Assembly (NCBI RefSeq): GCF_026340675.1
Contig: NZ_JAPEOX010000001.1
Span: forward strand, 5,270,001 to 5,334,000
DNA: 64,000 nt
Source: Streptomyces sp. NBC_01264
Lineage (GTDB): Bacteria > Actinomycetota > Actinomycetes > Streptomycetales > Streptomycetaceae
Reading direction: 5' to 3'
This document shows, one piece after another, positions 18,389 through 28,424 of the stretch. Both the position numbers and the translations under genes were made by a program. Below the pieces are notes generated by a model. The model saw nothing but the letters and a program-made list of their open reading frames with translations. It did not search any database and was not told the DNA's origin. Numbering within the stretch: position 1 is the stretch's first letter; each line of letters starts with the position of its first letter.

Positions 18389-19570
18389 TCAGGGCGCCAC
18401 CCCGGACGCGAGCAGCAGGTACGGCCCGTACGCGTACGAGAGCCCGGCCAGCACCACGGTCACCACGACCGCGGTGCGCGGCCGGGCTTTCGCCATGAGG
18501 GCCGCCGCCGGCAGCAGCAGCGGGAACGCGGGCAGCAGGAAGCGCGGCTTCGATTCGAAGAAGCCGGCGCCGCCGTAGGTCATCACCAGCAGCACGCCCG
18601 TGTACACCAGCAGCGGCAGCGGGATCCTCCGGTCGGCCGCCAGCAGCCCGGCGAGCACCAGCGCGGCCACCAGGAGGACCACCGTCACGGTCGTGGCCAG
18701 CTCCACGCTCCCGGGCGAGCCCAGCGCGTGCCGTGCCGAGCGCAGCGCGCCCGCGCCGAAGTCGAAGCGCGAGCCCCAGCCGCTCTGGACGGCGAAGTAG
18801 CCGCCGAGCGGATCCCCCCGGTGCACGCCGACGAGCAGGACGTACGAGGCCCAGCCCGCGGGAGCGGCCAGCCCGGCGGCCCACACCGCCGCGGGCGCGC
18901 GGCCCCGCCGCCGGCAGATCTCGTAGGCGGCGGCAGCCGTCACGGCCGCCGCGACCGCGATCCCGGTAGGCCGGGTCAGCCCCGCGAGGACGGCGAGCCC
19001 CGCCGCCCACCCCCAGCGGCCGCGCAGCAGCGCGTACAGGGCCCAGGCGGCGAAGGCCGTCAGCAGGGGCTCGGTGTAGGCGAGGGTCACCATGAGGGCG
19101 TGCGGCAGCACGGCCCACAGCGCGACGAGCAGCACCCCGGCGCGGGCCCCGAGCAGGTGCTCCCCGACCCGGTACACCCCCGCGGCGGCGGCGCCCGCGG
19201 CGATCCAGGCGACGGCCAGCGCGGCGACGGTCAGGGAGCCGGGCAGCACGAGGGAGGCGCAGCGGATCAGGACGGGGTAGAGCGGGAAGAACGCGGAGTC
19301 GCTCTGCACGGACCCGATGCCGGGGTAGATCTGGGTCCGGCCGTAGCCGTGCTCGGCGATCCGCAGGTACCAGACGGAGTCCCAGGACTCCCCGAGCACC
19401 CGCAAGGGGCTGCGCCCGGTCCACCGGGCCGCCACGGCCACCGCCAGCACCCCGGCCCCGCGCACGGCCGCGTACACCCCGAGCGCGAGGAGGACACCCG
19501 GGACCCGCCCGGCGGCCCGGCCGGCGAACCGCCGGGGCCGCGTGCCGTTCGTCAGCGTCTGCGTCGCCAT
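18389..19570 (-). CDS. PIG-V/GT-C-type membrane mannosyltransferase
   Basis: 393 aa, about nine hydrophobic segments. WDSVWYLRIAEHGYG and SAFFPLYPVLIR match the first external loop of PIG-V-like lipid-linked mannosyltransferases, and TEPLLTAFAAWALY and GLTRPTGIAV are further landmarks. It probably transfers a sugar from a polyprenyl carrier at the outer membrane face; the acceptor cannot be read from sequence. ATG at 19570 removes a 37-residue charged leader that the open frame would otherwise include. It is convergent with the YbjN gene with only 3 nt between, so the two transcripts may overlap at their ends. Confidence 0.82.
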   Translation of the reverse strand: MATQTLTNGTRPRRFAGRAAGRVPGVLLALGVYAAVRGAGVLAVAVAARWTGRSPLRVLGESWDSVWYLRIAEHGYGRTQIYPGIGSVQSDSAFFPLYPVLIRCASLVLPGSLTVAALAVAWIAAGAAAAGVYRVGEHLLGARAGVLLVALWAVLPHALMVTLAYTEPLLTAFAAWALYALLRGRWGWAAGLAVLAGLTRPTGIAVAAAVTAAAAYEICRRRGRAPAAVWAAGLAAPAGWASYVLLVGVHRGDPLGGYFAVQSGWGSRFDFGAGALRSARHALGSPGSVELATTVTVVLLVAALVLAGLLAADRRIPLPLLVYTGVLLVMTYGGAGFFESKPRFLLPAFPLLLPAAALMAKARPRTAVVVTVVLAGLSYAYGPYLLLASGVAP

Positions 19571-19688
19571 GCGTCCCGACTTTCTGGGTGGCTCCGGGTC
19601 GGAGTCGCCACGAGGAAGAAACACTACGACGCCACCGCTGCCGGGGCCGCCGAGGCCGCGGAGCCGCCGGTTTCGAGGCACACCCGGC

Positions 19689-20873
19689 TCAGAGCCGCCG
19701 CAGCCGCTCCACCGCCTCCTCCAGGACGTCCGTCCGCTTGCAGAAGGCCCAGCGGACGTGGGAGGCGCCGGCGGCCTTGTCGTCGTAGAAGACCTGGTTC
19801 GGGACGGCCACCACCCCGCAGCGCTCCGGCAGGGCGCGGCAGAAGGCCAGGCCGTCGTGCTCGCCGAGGGGGGTGATGTCGGTGGTGACGAAGTAGGTGC
19901 CCTGCGGGCGGAACACCTCGAAGCCCGCGGCCGCCAGGCCGTCGGAGAGGAGGTCGCGCTTGGCGGCCAGGTCCGCGCGGAAGGAGTCGTAGTACGCGTC
20001 GGGCAGGGCGAGGGCCTCGGCGATGGCGTACTGGAACGGGCCCGAGGACACGTACGTCAGGAACTGCTTCGCCGACCGGACCGCCGTGACCAGCTCGGGC
20101 GTGCCCGTCACCCAGCCGACCTTCCAGCCCGTGAAGGAGAAGCTCTTGCCGGCGGAGGAGATGGTGACCGTGCGCTCGCGCATGCCCGGCAGGCTCGCCA
20201 GCGGGGTGTGGACGCCCTCGAAGACCAGGTGCTCGTACACCTCGTCCGTGATGACCAGCAGGTCGCGGGAGACGGCCAGCTCGGCGACCGCGGCCAGTTC
20301 GGCGGGGGTCAGGACGGTGCCCGTCGGATTGTGCGGGGTGTTCAGGAGCAGGAGGCGGGTGCGGGGGGTGACCGCCGCGCGCAGCGCGTCCACGTCGAGG
20401 CGGAAGTCCGGGGCGCGCAGGGTCAGCGGCACCCGGACGGCCCCGGCCATGGCGATGCAGGCGGCGTAGGAGTCGTAGAAGGGCTCCAGGGCGATGACCT
20501 CGTCGCCCGGCTCCAGCAGGGCCAGGAGCGAGGCCGCGATGGCCTCGGTGGCTCCGGCGGTGACGAGCACCTCGGTGTCCGGGTCGTGGGTCAGGCCATA
20601 GAAGCGCTGCTGGTGGGCGGCGATCGCCGTACGCAGCTCCGGAACGCCGGGGCCCGGCGGGTACTGGTTGCCGCGGCCGTCGCGGATCGCGCGCACCGCC
20701 GCCTCGGCGATCTCGGCGGGGCCGTCGGTGTCGGGGAAACCCTGGCCGAGGTTGATCGATCCCGTGGCGGTGGCCAGGGCGGACATCTCCGCGAAGATCG
20801 TGGTGCCGAAGGCCGCCAGCCTGCGGTTGAGGAAGGGGCGGGCGGGGCCGTTGGTGCGTTCGGGAGCGCTCAT
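19689..20873 (-). CDS. class I/II pyridoxal-phosphate aminotransferase (methionine/kynurenine-type)
   Basis: 394 aa. INLGQGFPDTDGP at the start, GNQYPPGPGVPELR, VLVTAGATEAI, LLLLNTPHNPTGTVLT and the PLP-lysine motif ITISSAGKSFSFTGWKVGW mark the YbdL/kynurenine aminotransferase branch. It moves an amino group from an aromatic or sulphur amino acid to a keto acid. The kynurenine genes 8 kb away make a kynurenine substrate conceivable but do not prove it. ATG at 20873 is the natural start; CAGGAT lies 7 nt upstream on the minus strand, so leaderless expression is possible. Confidence 0.9.
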   Translation of the reverse strand: MSAPERTNGPARPFLNRRLAAFGTTIFAEMSALATATGSINLGQGFPDTDGPAEIAEAAVRAIRDGRGNQYPPGPGVPELRTAIAAHQQRFYGLTHDPDTEVLVTAGATEAIAASLLALLEPGDEVIALEPFYDSYAACIAMAGAVRVPLTLRAPDFRLDVDALRAAVTPRTRLLLLNTPHNPTGTVLTPAELAAVAELAVSRDLLVITDEVYEHLVFEGVHTPLASLPGMRERTVTISSAGKSFSFTGWKVGWVTGTPELVTAVRSAKQFLTYVSSGPFQYAIAEALALPDAYYDSFRADLAAKRDLLSDGLAAAGFEVFRPQGTYFVTTDITPLGEHDGLAFCRALPERCGVVAVPNQVFYDDKAAGASHVRWAFCKRTDVLEEAVERLRRL

Positions 20874-21010
20874 GGGCGCAATCCTGCGGGGAAGCTCTGG
20901 ACTTGCTCAAGTGTGCTTTGGGTCGCGTGCGGCACGGGCATCCCCCCAGCACGCGGGACGAAGGGGATCCCGCACCCCGGGGAGCCGGGGGAGCAGAGAG
21001 GGGTCGGGGG

Positions 21011-21262
21011 ATGATCCTCGGAATAGTGATCTTCGTGGCGGTGGTCGTGGTGATCGTCGTGGTGGCGGTCAAGTCCGGAGGCGGCGGCCGGGGCCGCGGG
21101 GGCGGCAGTGCAGCCGGTGGCGGTGCGGGCTGGTGGGCCGGGAGCGGCTCCTCGGGTTCCTCCTCCTCGTGCGGCTCGTCCTCCTCCAGCTGCGGTTCCT
21201 CCTCGTCCAGCTGTGGTTCGTCCTCGTCCTGCGGGGGCGGCGGAGGATGCGGTTCCAGCTGA
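21011..21262 (+). CDS. membrane microprotein with Ser/Cys-repeat tail (83 aa)
   Basis: One N-terminal membrane helix (ILGIVIFVAVVVVIVVVAV) is followed by a Gly/Arg-rich stretch, GWWAGSGSS, and a tail in which single cysteines are separated by serine blocks: about four SSSSCG units, ending in CGGGGGCGSS. Five cysteines fall at nearly regular spacing. ATG at 21011 follows a CGGGG run. Tails of Cys and Gly occur in TIGR04222-type actinobacterial membrane proteins, but that domain is absent here. The lack of aromatic or charged residues in the tail argues for a structural or modified peptide. Function unknown. Confidence 0.6.
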   Translation: MILGIVIFVAVVVVIVVVAVKSGGGGRGRGGGSAAGGGAGWWAGSGSSGSSSSCGSSSSSCGSSSSSCGSSSSCGGGGGCGSS

Positions 21263-21691
21263 CACGGGGCAGCATGGATCCATGGGTCCAAAGGTCCATG
21301 GATCCGACACCGGACCACTCGGTACCGGACCACCTTCCCACCGGACCACTTCGGGCCGGACCGCTTCGTACCGCATCCCGCATACGTGAGGCGCCCGCCG
21401 GGCACAACTTCCGTCGGGCGTCTTCTTGTTCGGACGTCACGCCCGCGCATTACGGCGTACGGGCGGCATGTGGTTGAACACGTGAACTGTGTAGCCCCCG
21501 AGGGGATGTAAACCCCTGCAACTTGGGTAAAAACGCTGTGAGTGCCGTGCCTTTCATGATTCCCTCGGTTGAGTAGACCAGTCCTCGGACCTCCCTGGAC
21601 TTCCTGTGGACCCGTGCCGGTGTCCCCCCACCCGTTGACTACCGCTGGCGGGCCCCGGCCCATCTCCCTCGCGCGTTTGCGGAGCCGACTC
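21263..21691. other. 429-nt intergenic region with inverted and direct repeats
   Basis: Holds a pair of 10-bp inverted arms GGATCCATGG (21276-21285) and CCATGGATCC (21296-21305), and three ACCGGACCAC direct repeats between 21308 and 21350 followed by weaker copies. An imperfect hairpin lies at 21387-21421 and a less GC-rich stretch at 21470-21560 that may carry the promoter of the DUF2617 gene. No convincing reading frame was seen. Confidence 0.6.
21387..21421. terminator. imperfect hairpin, possible terminator
   Basis: AGGCGCCCGCCGG against CCGTCGGGCGTCT, with one wobble and one mismatch and a 9-nt loop, followed by TCTTGTT. Confidence 0.5.
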
Positions 21692-22303
21692 ATGCTCACG
21701 ACCCTCCAGACCACCTATACCGACACGCGTGCCGCCGATCTCGCCTGGGCCCTGGGTCGGGAGCGGCTGCCCGCCCTGGCCGTACTGAATCTCGAACTGG
21801 GAGACGCGAAAGTGGAGTTGCGCCTGCTCGGGGCCTCCCACCAGGTGCTCCTGGAGGAGGGCGACGTGCTCTGCTCCGAGACCGTCGCCTGTATGCCCGG
21901 CAGCAGCACCCCGCTCCCGCTCGGCGTGGCCAAGCGCGTCGGCGACTGGGAGTACGAGTTCGCCGCACGGGTCGAGAACCTCTCGCGCGGCTCCTTCGCC
22001 GGGCGGGCCCAGGAGCTGCTCGCACTGGTCGCGGACCACCCGAACGGGCTCGCCGGCACCTTCCCGGGCGACCCGCACGCCTTCACCGCCATGCTCGCGC
22101 AGCGCTACGAGGGCCAGGTCCGGTGGCGGACCTGGCACGCGTATCCGCAGGAAGGGCAGTTGGTGGCCACCCGCACCCGGGTGGGCGTACGGACCGCGGC
22201 GGCTGGCGCCGGGGCCGGGGCCGGGGCCGGGGCCGGGGCCGGGGCGGTCGTGGACGCGGCAGGCGCCGTGCAGCTGGGCGCCCAGGCGCCGGTGCTGATC
22301 TAG
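21692..22303 (+). CDS. DUF2617 family protein
   Basis: 203 aa. Begins MLTTLQTTYTDTRAADLAWALGRERLPALAVLNLELG, the characteristic DUF2617 N terminus, with VELRLLGASHQVLLEEG and ETVACMPGS following. The family is actinobacterial and nearly always precedes the spermidine-synthase-like gene, as here. Function unknown. A (GGGGCC)n DNA run (22208-22245) encodes a GAGAGA linker before the short C-terminal end. ATG at 21692 is chosen from the conserved start; an in-frame upstream frame adds a non-conserved basic leader. Confidence 0.85.
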   Translation: MLTTLQTTYTDTRAADLAWALGRERLPALAVLNLELGDAKVELRLLGASHQVLLEEGDVLCSETVACMPGSSTPLPLGVAKRVGDWEYEFAARVENLSRGSFAGRAQELLALVADHPNGLAGTFPGDPHAFTAMLAQRYEGQVRWRTWHAYPQEGQLVATRTRVGVRTAAAGAGAGAGAGAGAGAVVDAAGAVQLGAQAPVLI

Positions 22304-22456
22304 GCCGTCCCGTTCGGGGGCGCCGGCGCCGATCCGGGGCCCCCGGGGTCGCGGAGGTCGCAGGGGTAGCGGAGTTGCCGAGCGGTTACGCCAACTGCCC
22401 GAACCAGTGCGCCACTTACACCCATGTGGGTGACCGGATGCGAGCAGGCGGTGACG

Positions 22457-22462
22457 TACGGT
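22457..22462 (+). promoter_or_regulatory. -10 hexamer TACGGT for the spermidine-synthase-like gene
   Basis: The hexamer ends 7 nt before the ATG at 22470 and no ribosome binding site is present, as expected for a leaderless transcript. Confidence 0.4.
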
Positions 22463-22469
22463 TCGCTTC

Positions 22470-24122
22470 ATGATCGACCGTTCCGCCCCGCGCGGGGTGC
22501 TTTCGGCTCCGGAGCCGCGCGGTGTGGCCCGCGTCCCGGCCGCCCTGCCCGTACGGCCCAGGACCGGCCGACTCCTCGTCCTGGCCACCGTGTTCGTCTG
22601 CGCCGCCTGCGGGCTCGTATACGAACTGGAGCTGCTCGCCCTCGGCTCGTACCTGATCGGCGACTCCGTCACCCAGGCGTCGGTCGTGCTGTCCGTCATG
22701 GTCTTCGCCATGGGCGTCGGCTCCCTGCTGGCCAAAGCCCTGCGCGCCCGCCCCGCCTTCGGCTTCGCCCTCGTGGAAGCGGGCCTCGCCCTGCTCGGCG
22801 GGCTCTCGGCCATGGCGCTCTACGCCAGCTTCGCCTGGCTGGGGGAGTCCCGGCCCGCGCTGGTCGCCTTCTCCTTCGCCATCGGCGTCCTCATCGGCGC
22901 CGAGATCCCGCTCCTGATGGTCCTCATCCAGCGCATCCGCAGACAGGACGCGGGCGGCGCCGTCGCCGACCTGTTCGCCGCCGACTACGTCGGCGCCCTC
23001 GTCGGCGGCCTCGCCTTCCCCTTCCTGCTGCTGCCCGTCCTCGGGCAGCTCACCGGCGCCCTGCTCACCGGCACCGTCAACGTCGTCGCCGGCGGCGGCC
23101 TCGTCCTGTGGCTGTTCCGCCGGGACCTGAGCCGCCGCGCCCGCTGGCTGCTCGTCGCCGTCAACATCACCGTCCTCGCCGTCCTGGGCTGCGCCACCGT
23201 CCTCGCCGACGACTTCGAACGCGTCGCCCGCCGCGCCGTCTACGGCGGCGAGGTGCGCGTCGCCGTCCAGACCGGAGTGCAGGAACTCGTCCTCACCGGT
23301 CCCCCGAACGGCTCACCGCGCTCCCTCGACCTCTTCCTCGACGGCCGCCTGCGGGTCAGCGGCTACGACGAGTACCGCTACCACGAGGCCCTCGTGCACC
23401 CCGCCATGACCGGCCCGCACACCCGGGTCCTGGTCCTCGGCGGCGGAGACGGCCTCGCCGCCCGCGAGGTGCTGCGCTACCGCGACGTCGCCTCCGTCAC
23501 CGTCGTCGAGCTCGACCCGGGAGTCGTGCGGCTCGCCCGGACCGACCCGATGCTCTCCGCGCTGAACGAGCGGGCGTACGAGGACCCGCGGCTCGGCGTC
23601 GTCACCGAGGACGCCTTCCGCTGGCTGCGCGCACCCGCCGCCCGGGCCCGCTTCGACGTCATCGTCTCCGACCTGCCCGACCCCGGGATCACGCCCAGCA
23701 CGAAGCTGTACTCGCAGGAGTTCTACGGGCTGGCCGCGCGGGCCCTGCGCCCCGGCGGGCGGCTCGCCGTCCACGCGGGACCGCCCGGCACCAGGCCCCG
23801 TACCTACTGGACCGTCGAGGCCACCCTGCGCGCGGCCGGCCTGCGCACCGCCCCCTACAGCGCGGGCGGCCGCCTCTCGGGCTTCGCCGCCGGCCCCGAC
23901 CGGGCGCTCGGCGCGGCCTCCGCCTCCGCCGCGAAGCTCCCGCAGGACTGGGGCTTCGTCCTGGCCGCCCGCGACGGCGTGCCCCGGCTGCGGGTGGACC
24001 GGGAGACGCCCGCCCTGCGCTCCCTGTCCACGCAGTCCCTGGCCGACGCGGCCCGGGACGCGGAGCGCACCCGGGTGGGGGGCCTCCCGCCGTCGACGCT
24101 GCCGCATCCGAGGTACTCGTAG
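22470..24122 (+). CDS. membrane spermidine-synthase-like protein (polyamine aminopropyltransferase fold)
   Basis: 550 aa. Residues 35-240 hold about seven membrane helices with [39 protein letters not shown]. Residues 250-480 form a spermidine-synthase domain with [27 protein letters not shown], the nucleotide-binding loop [18 protein letters not shown] and [13 protein letters not shown], and SDLPDP in place of the usual catalytic Asp region. Such fusions are common in actinomycetes. Whether they make polyamines or another S-adenosyl-derived product is not settled. It follows DUF2617, a conserved pairing, with about 170 nt between and its own predicted promoter. Confidence 0.88.
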   Translation: MIDRSAPRGVLSAPEPRGVARVPAALPVRPRTGRLLVLATVFVCAACGLVYELELLALGSYLIGDSVTQASVVLSVMVFAMGVGSLLAKALRARPAFGFALVEAGLALLGGLSAMALYASFAWLGESRPALVAFSFAIGVLIGAEIPLLMVLIQRIRRQDAGGAVADLFAADYVGALVGGLAFPFLLLPVLGQLTGALLTGTVNVVAGGGLVLWLFRRDLSRRARWLLVAVNITVLAVLGCATVLADDFERVARRAVYGGEVRVAVQTGVQELVLTGPPNGSPRSLDLFLDGRLRVSGYDEYRYHEALVHPAMTGPHTRVLVLGGGDGLAAREVLRYRDVASVTVVELDPGVVRLARTDPMLSALNERAYEDPRLGVVTEDAFRWLRAPAARARFDVIVSDLPDPGITPSTKLYSQEFYGLAARALRPGGRLAVHAGPPGTRPRTYWTVEATLRAAGLRTAPYSAGGRLSGFAAGPDRALGAASASAAKLPQDWGFVLAARDGVPRLRVDRETPALRSLSTQSLADAARDAERTRVGGLPPSTLPHPRYS

Positions 24123-24176
24123 TGCTCGTGGCCGGGGTACTCGTGGCCGGGCTGCCGCGTCGGTAGGCTCGTCCGC

Positions 24177-25151
<975 letters not shown>

Positions 25152-25177
25152 CCCGGGGAACTGACTAAGGTCATGGC

Positions 25178-25966
25178 ATGAGTACGCAACTGCGCGCCGG
25201 CGGCGCCGAGGTGACCATCGACCAGGAGAACGGCTGCCGGATCAGCAGTCTGCGCATCGACGGGACGGAGCTGCTGCGGCAGGGGGACCACTACGGGTCC
25301 TTCCCCATGGTCCCGTGGTGCGGCCGGACCAGGGACGGGCAGTTCCAGGACGGCGCGACCCTGCACCAGCTGCCGCTCAACCACCCGCCGCACGCCATCC
25401 ACGGCTTCGGCCGCGACGCCGCCTGGCGCCCCGCCCGGACCACCGGCACCGAGGCCGTCTTCACGTACCCGCTCGCCGACCCGTGGCCGTACGAGGGCCT
25501 GGTCACCCAGATCTTCGAGCTCGGGGAGAACGCGCTGACCCTGACGATGGGCATCGAGACCTACGGGGACTCCTTCCCGGCGCAGGCCGGCTGGCACCCC
25601 TGGTTCCGCCGCAACCTCGCCGCCGGCGGGGCCGACGTGCGCATCGACTTCGAGGCCGCCTGGCAGGAGGAGCGCGGAGCCGATCACCTGCCCACCGGCA
25701 AGCGCATCGACCCCCGGCCCGGCCCCTGGGACGACTGCTTCGGCATGCCGTACGGGGTCGACGTCACCCTCACGTGGCCCGAGGCCCTGGAGCTGAAGGT
25801 CACCAGCCGCTCCGAATGGGTGGTCGTCTACGACGAGGAGCCCGAGGCGGTCTGCGTGGAGCCGCAGTCGGGTCCGCCGAACGGCCTGAACAGCCTCCCT
25901 CAGCTGGTCACTCCCGTGGACCCGCTGGAGATCTCCACGACGTGGACATGGCGGCGGCTCGGGTAG
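25178..25966 (+). CDS. aldose 1-epimerase family protein
   Basis: 262 aa of mutarotase-type beta sandwich. MVPWCGRTRDGQF, the catalytic-region HAIHGFGRDAAW, the second histidine in AQAGWHPWFRRNL and the C-terminal glutamate in CVEPQSGPPNGLN fit the galactose mutarotase-like family. It interconverts alpha and beta sugar anomers, or acts on a phosphorylated sugar as in YeaD-type members; the sequence does not decide. ATG at 25178 comes 6 nt after TAAGGT and lacks a ribosome binding site (leaderless). It ends 21 nt before pyrE. Confidence 0.9.
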   Translation: MSTQLRAGGAEVTIDQENGCRISSLRIDGTELLRQGDHYGSFPMVPWCGRTRDGQFQDGATLHQLPLNHPPHAIHGFGRDAAWRPARTTGTEAVFTYPLADPWPYEGLVTQIFELGENALTLTMGIETYGDSFPAQAGWHPWFRRNLAAGGADVRIDFEAAWQEERGADHLPTGKRIDPRPGPWDDCFGMPYGVDVTLTWPEALELKVTSRSEWVVVYDEEPEAVCVEPQSGPPNGLNSLPQLVTPVDPLEISTTWTWRRLG

Positions 25967-25987
25967 TGCCCAATTAAGCTCGGGGCC

Positions 25988-26527
25988 ATGAGTGACGTAC
26001 GCGATGCGCTTCTGCAGCAGATCAAGGACAAGGCCGTCGTGCACGGCAAGGTGATCCTCTCCTCCGGCCGCGAGGCCGACTACTACATCGACCTCCGCCG
26101 GATCACGCTGGACGGCGAAGCCGCTCCGCTGGTCGGCCAGGTCATGCTCGACCTCACGGCCGACCTGGAGTTCGACTGCGTCGGCGGCCTGACGCTGGGC
26201 GCCGACCCGGTCGCCACCTCGATGCTGCACGCCTCCGCGGCGCGCGGCGCGCGACTGGACGCCTTCGTCGTCCGCAAGGCGCAGAAGGCGCACGGCATGC
26301 AGCGCCGCATCGAGGGCACCGACGTGAAGGGCAAGCGCTGCCTGGTCGTCGAGGACACCTCGACCACCGGCGGTTCCCCGCTGACCGCCGTCGAGGCGGT
26401 CCGCGAGGCCGGCGGCGAGGTCGTCGCCGTCGCGACGATCGTCGACCGGGGCGCGGCCGACGCCATCGCGGCCGCGGGACTCCCTTACCTCACTGGCTAC
26501 CAGCTGGAGGACCTCGGTTTGTCCTAA
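25988..26527 (+). CDS. pyrE: orotate phosphoribosyltransferase
   Basis: 179 aa. Converts orotate and PRPP to OMP in pyrimidine synthesis. HGKVILSSGREADYYIDLRR is the N-terminal substrate loop, VGGLTLGADPVATSM and DAFVVRKAQKAHG follow, and the PRPP motif is CLVVEDTSTTGGSPL (about residues 117-131). Length is slightly short of the enteric enzyme but normal for actinomycetes. TAAGCT ends 7 nt before the ATG with no ribosome binding site, suggesting a leaderless mRNA even though the epimerase ends only 21 nt upstream. No other pyr genes are adjacent. Confidence 0.96.
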   Translation: MSDVRDALLQQIKDKAVVHGKVILSSGREADYYIDLRRITLDGEAAPLVGQVMLDLTADLEFDCVGGLTLGADPVATSMLHASAARGARLDAFVVRKAQKAHGMQRRIEGTDVKGKRCLVVEDTSTTGGSPLTAVEAVREAGGEVVAVATIVDRGAADAIAAAGLPYLTGYQLEDLGLS

Positions 26528-26625
26528 TCCCCCCACCTGCGCGGACGTCGGGCCGTGCTTCCGCACAACTGGTGACTTAGGTCCCCGGAAGTCCGTAAGT
26601 AGGTCCTGACCTGCGCCTTTCCGGA

Positions 26626-26659
26626 CGGGGGGAGTGTTTCACGTGAAACACTCCCCCCG
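26626..26659. promoter_or_regulatory. parS-type ParB-binding site inside a longer palindrome
   Basis: TGTTTCACGTGAAACA (26635-26650) is a perfect parS. It is flanked by GGGGGGAG and CTCCCCCC, making a 34-bp palindrome. It lies between pyrE and fba, where Streptomyces chromosomes commonly carry origin-proximal parS sites. The long stem could also act as a terminator for pyrE. Confidence 0.93.
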
Positions 26660-26791
26660 GATCGGCCCGCGCGGCGCCGTCGCGGAGGTGGAGTGGGGGC
26701 CCGAGTCTGGAAAGATGGGGACGACGGCAACGTCGCCCCCAGGTCAGGGCCCGCAATAAGCACACTCCCCGCACATCCAAGGAGCGGACAG

Positions 26792-27814
26792 ATGCCCATC
26801 GCAACCCCCGAGGTCTACAACGAGATGCTCGACCGGGCGAAGGCAGGCAAGTTTGCCTACCCGGCGATCAACGTGACCTCGACCCAGACCCTGCACGCTG
26901 CACTGCGCGGCTTCGCGGAGGCCGAGAGCGACGGCATCATCCAGATCTCCACCGGTGGTGCGGAGTTCCTGGGTGGCCAGTACAACAAGGACATGGTCAC
27001 CGGCGCCGCCGCCCTGGCCGAGTTCGCGCACATCGTGGCCGCCAAGTACGACATCACCGTCGCGCTGCACACGGACCACTGCCCCAAGGACAAGCTGGAC
27101 GGCTACGTCCGCCCGCTGCTCGAGATCTCCGCCGAGCGCGTCGCCCGCGGTCTCAACCCCCTCTTCCAGTCGCACATGTGGGACGGCTCCGCCGAGACCC
27201 TGGCCGACAACCTGGCCATCGGCCAGGAGCTGCTCGCCAAGGCCGCCGCCGCGAAGATCATCCTCGAGGTCGAGATCACCCCGACCGGTGGCGAGGAGGA
27301 CGGCGTCAGCCACGAGATCAACGACGAGCTGTACACCACCGTCGACGACGCGCTGCGCACCGCCGAGGCCCTGGGCCTGGGCGAGAAGGGCCGCTACCTG
27401 CTGGCCGCCTCCTTCGGCAACGTGCACGGCGTCTACAAGCCGGGCAACGTCGTCCTGCGCCCCGAGCTCCTCAAGGACCTCCAGGCCGGCGTCGGCGAGA
27501 AGTACGGCAAGTCCTCCCCGTTCGACTTCGTCTTCCACGGCGGCTCGGGCTCCACGGCCGAGGAGATCGCCACCGCGCTGGAGAACGGCGTCGTGAAGAT
27601 GAACCTCGACACCGACACCCAGTACGCCTTCACCCGTCCGGTCGTGGACCACATGTTCCGCAACTACGACGCGGTCCTGAAGGTTGACGGCGAGGTCGGC
27701 ACCAAGTCGAAGTACGACCCCCGCACGTGGGGCAAGGCCGCCGAGGCCGGCATGGCCGCGCGCGTCACCGAGGCCTGCGCGAACCTGCGTTCCACGGGCA
27801 CCAAGCTCAAGTAG
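26792..27814 (+). CDS. fba: class II fructose-bisphosphate aldolase
   Basis: 340 aa. Splits fructose 1,6-bisphosphate in glycolysis and forms it in gluconeogenesis, using zinc. PAINVTSTQTLHAALRGFAEAESDGIIQIS leads to the metal-site region ALHTDHCPKDK, LFQSHMWDGSAETL, ILEVEITPTGGEEDGV, SFGNVHGVYKPGN and FVFHGGSGST. ATG at 26792 has an AAGGAG site; the frame stays open about 100 nt upstream through the intergenic region. It ends in a very strong terminator. Confidence 0.97.
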   Translation: MPIATPEVYNEMLDRAKAGKFAYPAINVTSTQTLHAALRGFAEAESDGIIQISTGGAEFLGGQYNKDMVTGAAALAEFAHIVAAKYDITVALHTDHCPKDKLDGYVRPLLEISAERVARGLNPLFQSHMWDGSAETLADNLAIGQELLAKAAAAKIILEVEITPTGGEEDGVSHEINDELYTTVDDALRTAEALGLGEKGRYLLAASFGNVHGVYKPGNVVLRPELLKDLQAGVGEKYGKSSPFDFVFHGGSGSTAEEIATALENGVVKMNLDTDTQYAFTRPVVDHMFRNYDAVLKVDGEVGTKSKYDPRTWGKAAEAGMAARVTEACANLRSTGTKLK

Positions 27815-27852
27815 CAGCGGCTCGCGCGGCAGCTCCGTAGCAGCGGCTTCCC

Positions 27853-27900
27853 GGAAGGGCCCGGCTCCACCGTCCACGGACGGCGGAGCCGGGCCCTTCC
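27853..27900 (+). terminator. very strong fba terminator
   Basis: 23-nt arms (GGAAGGGCCCGGCTCCACCG... and its near-perfect complement) with one mismatch, 38 nt after fba. Confidence 0.92.
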
Positions 27901-27936
27901 CGCGTGTCCGCATCCCCCATCCCCCAGACTGTGGGC

Positions 27937-28350
27937 ATGTCTCTTCACCAGAACCTCCTCGGGGGCCCCGCCCCCACCCACCTCCCCGACGAGCCGGGCA
28001 TCGCGGCCCTCGCCGCGGGCACCCCCGCCGTCGAGGTGGCCGCCGCGCACCCGACCTCCTCCCTGGCCTGGGCCCTCCTCGCCGACGAGGCCTTCGAGGC
28101 CGGCCGCACGGTCGAGTCGTACGCCTACGCCCGTACGGGCTACCACCGCGGCCTGGACGCCCTGCGCCGTGCCGGCTGGAAGGGCCACGGCCCGGTGCCG
28201 TGGGAGCACGAGCCGAACCGCGGCTTCCTGCGCGCCCTGAACGCCCTGGCCCGCGCGGCCGGCGCGATCGACGAGAAGGAGGAGTACGAGCGCTGCTCGA
28301 CCTTCCTGCGCGACTCCTCCGAGACGGCCGCGGACGTCCTCGGCGCCTGA
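27937..28350 (+). CDS. DUF3151 family protein
   Basis: 137 aa. MSLHQNLLGGPAPTHLPDEP and the core SYAYARTGYHRGLDALRRAGWKGHGPVPWEHEPNRGFLRALNALARAAGAIDE are the family's hallmark. It is actinobacterial and commonly follows fba; function unknown. ATG at 27937 lies 6 nt after CAGACT without a ribosome binding site (leaderless). An in-frame ORF start 33 nt upstream lies in the fba terminator/promoter region and is unlikely. Confidence 0.88.
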   Translation: MSLHQNLLGGPAPTHLPDEPGIAALAAGTPAVEVAAAHPTSSLAWALLADEAFEAGRTVESYAYARTGYHRGLDALRRAGWKGHGPVPWEHEPNRGFLRALNALARAAGAIDEKEEYERCSTFLRDSSETAADVLGA

Positions 28351-28424
28351 CGCGAACGCTCCCGGACCGGGTGGGCTCCTCGCGGGTCCGCCCGGTCGCG
28401 GGAAGTGACGTGCGCCACTGACTA

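Noticed and set aside
20903..21010. Upstream extension of the Ser/Cys microprotein
   Set aside because: The extra residues are Arg/Pro-rich and precede the membrane helix; the ATG at 21011 directly starts a signal-anchor-like helix.
22375..22465. tRNA-like D-arm sequence (GTTGCCGAGCGGTTA) before the spermidine-synthase-like gene
   Set aside because: No matching anticodon stem, T arm with TTCRANY or acceptor stem could be formed; chance resemblance in an intergenic region.
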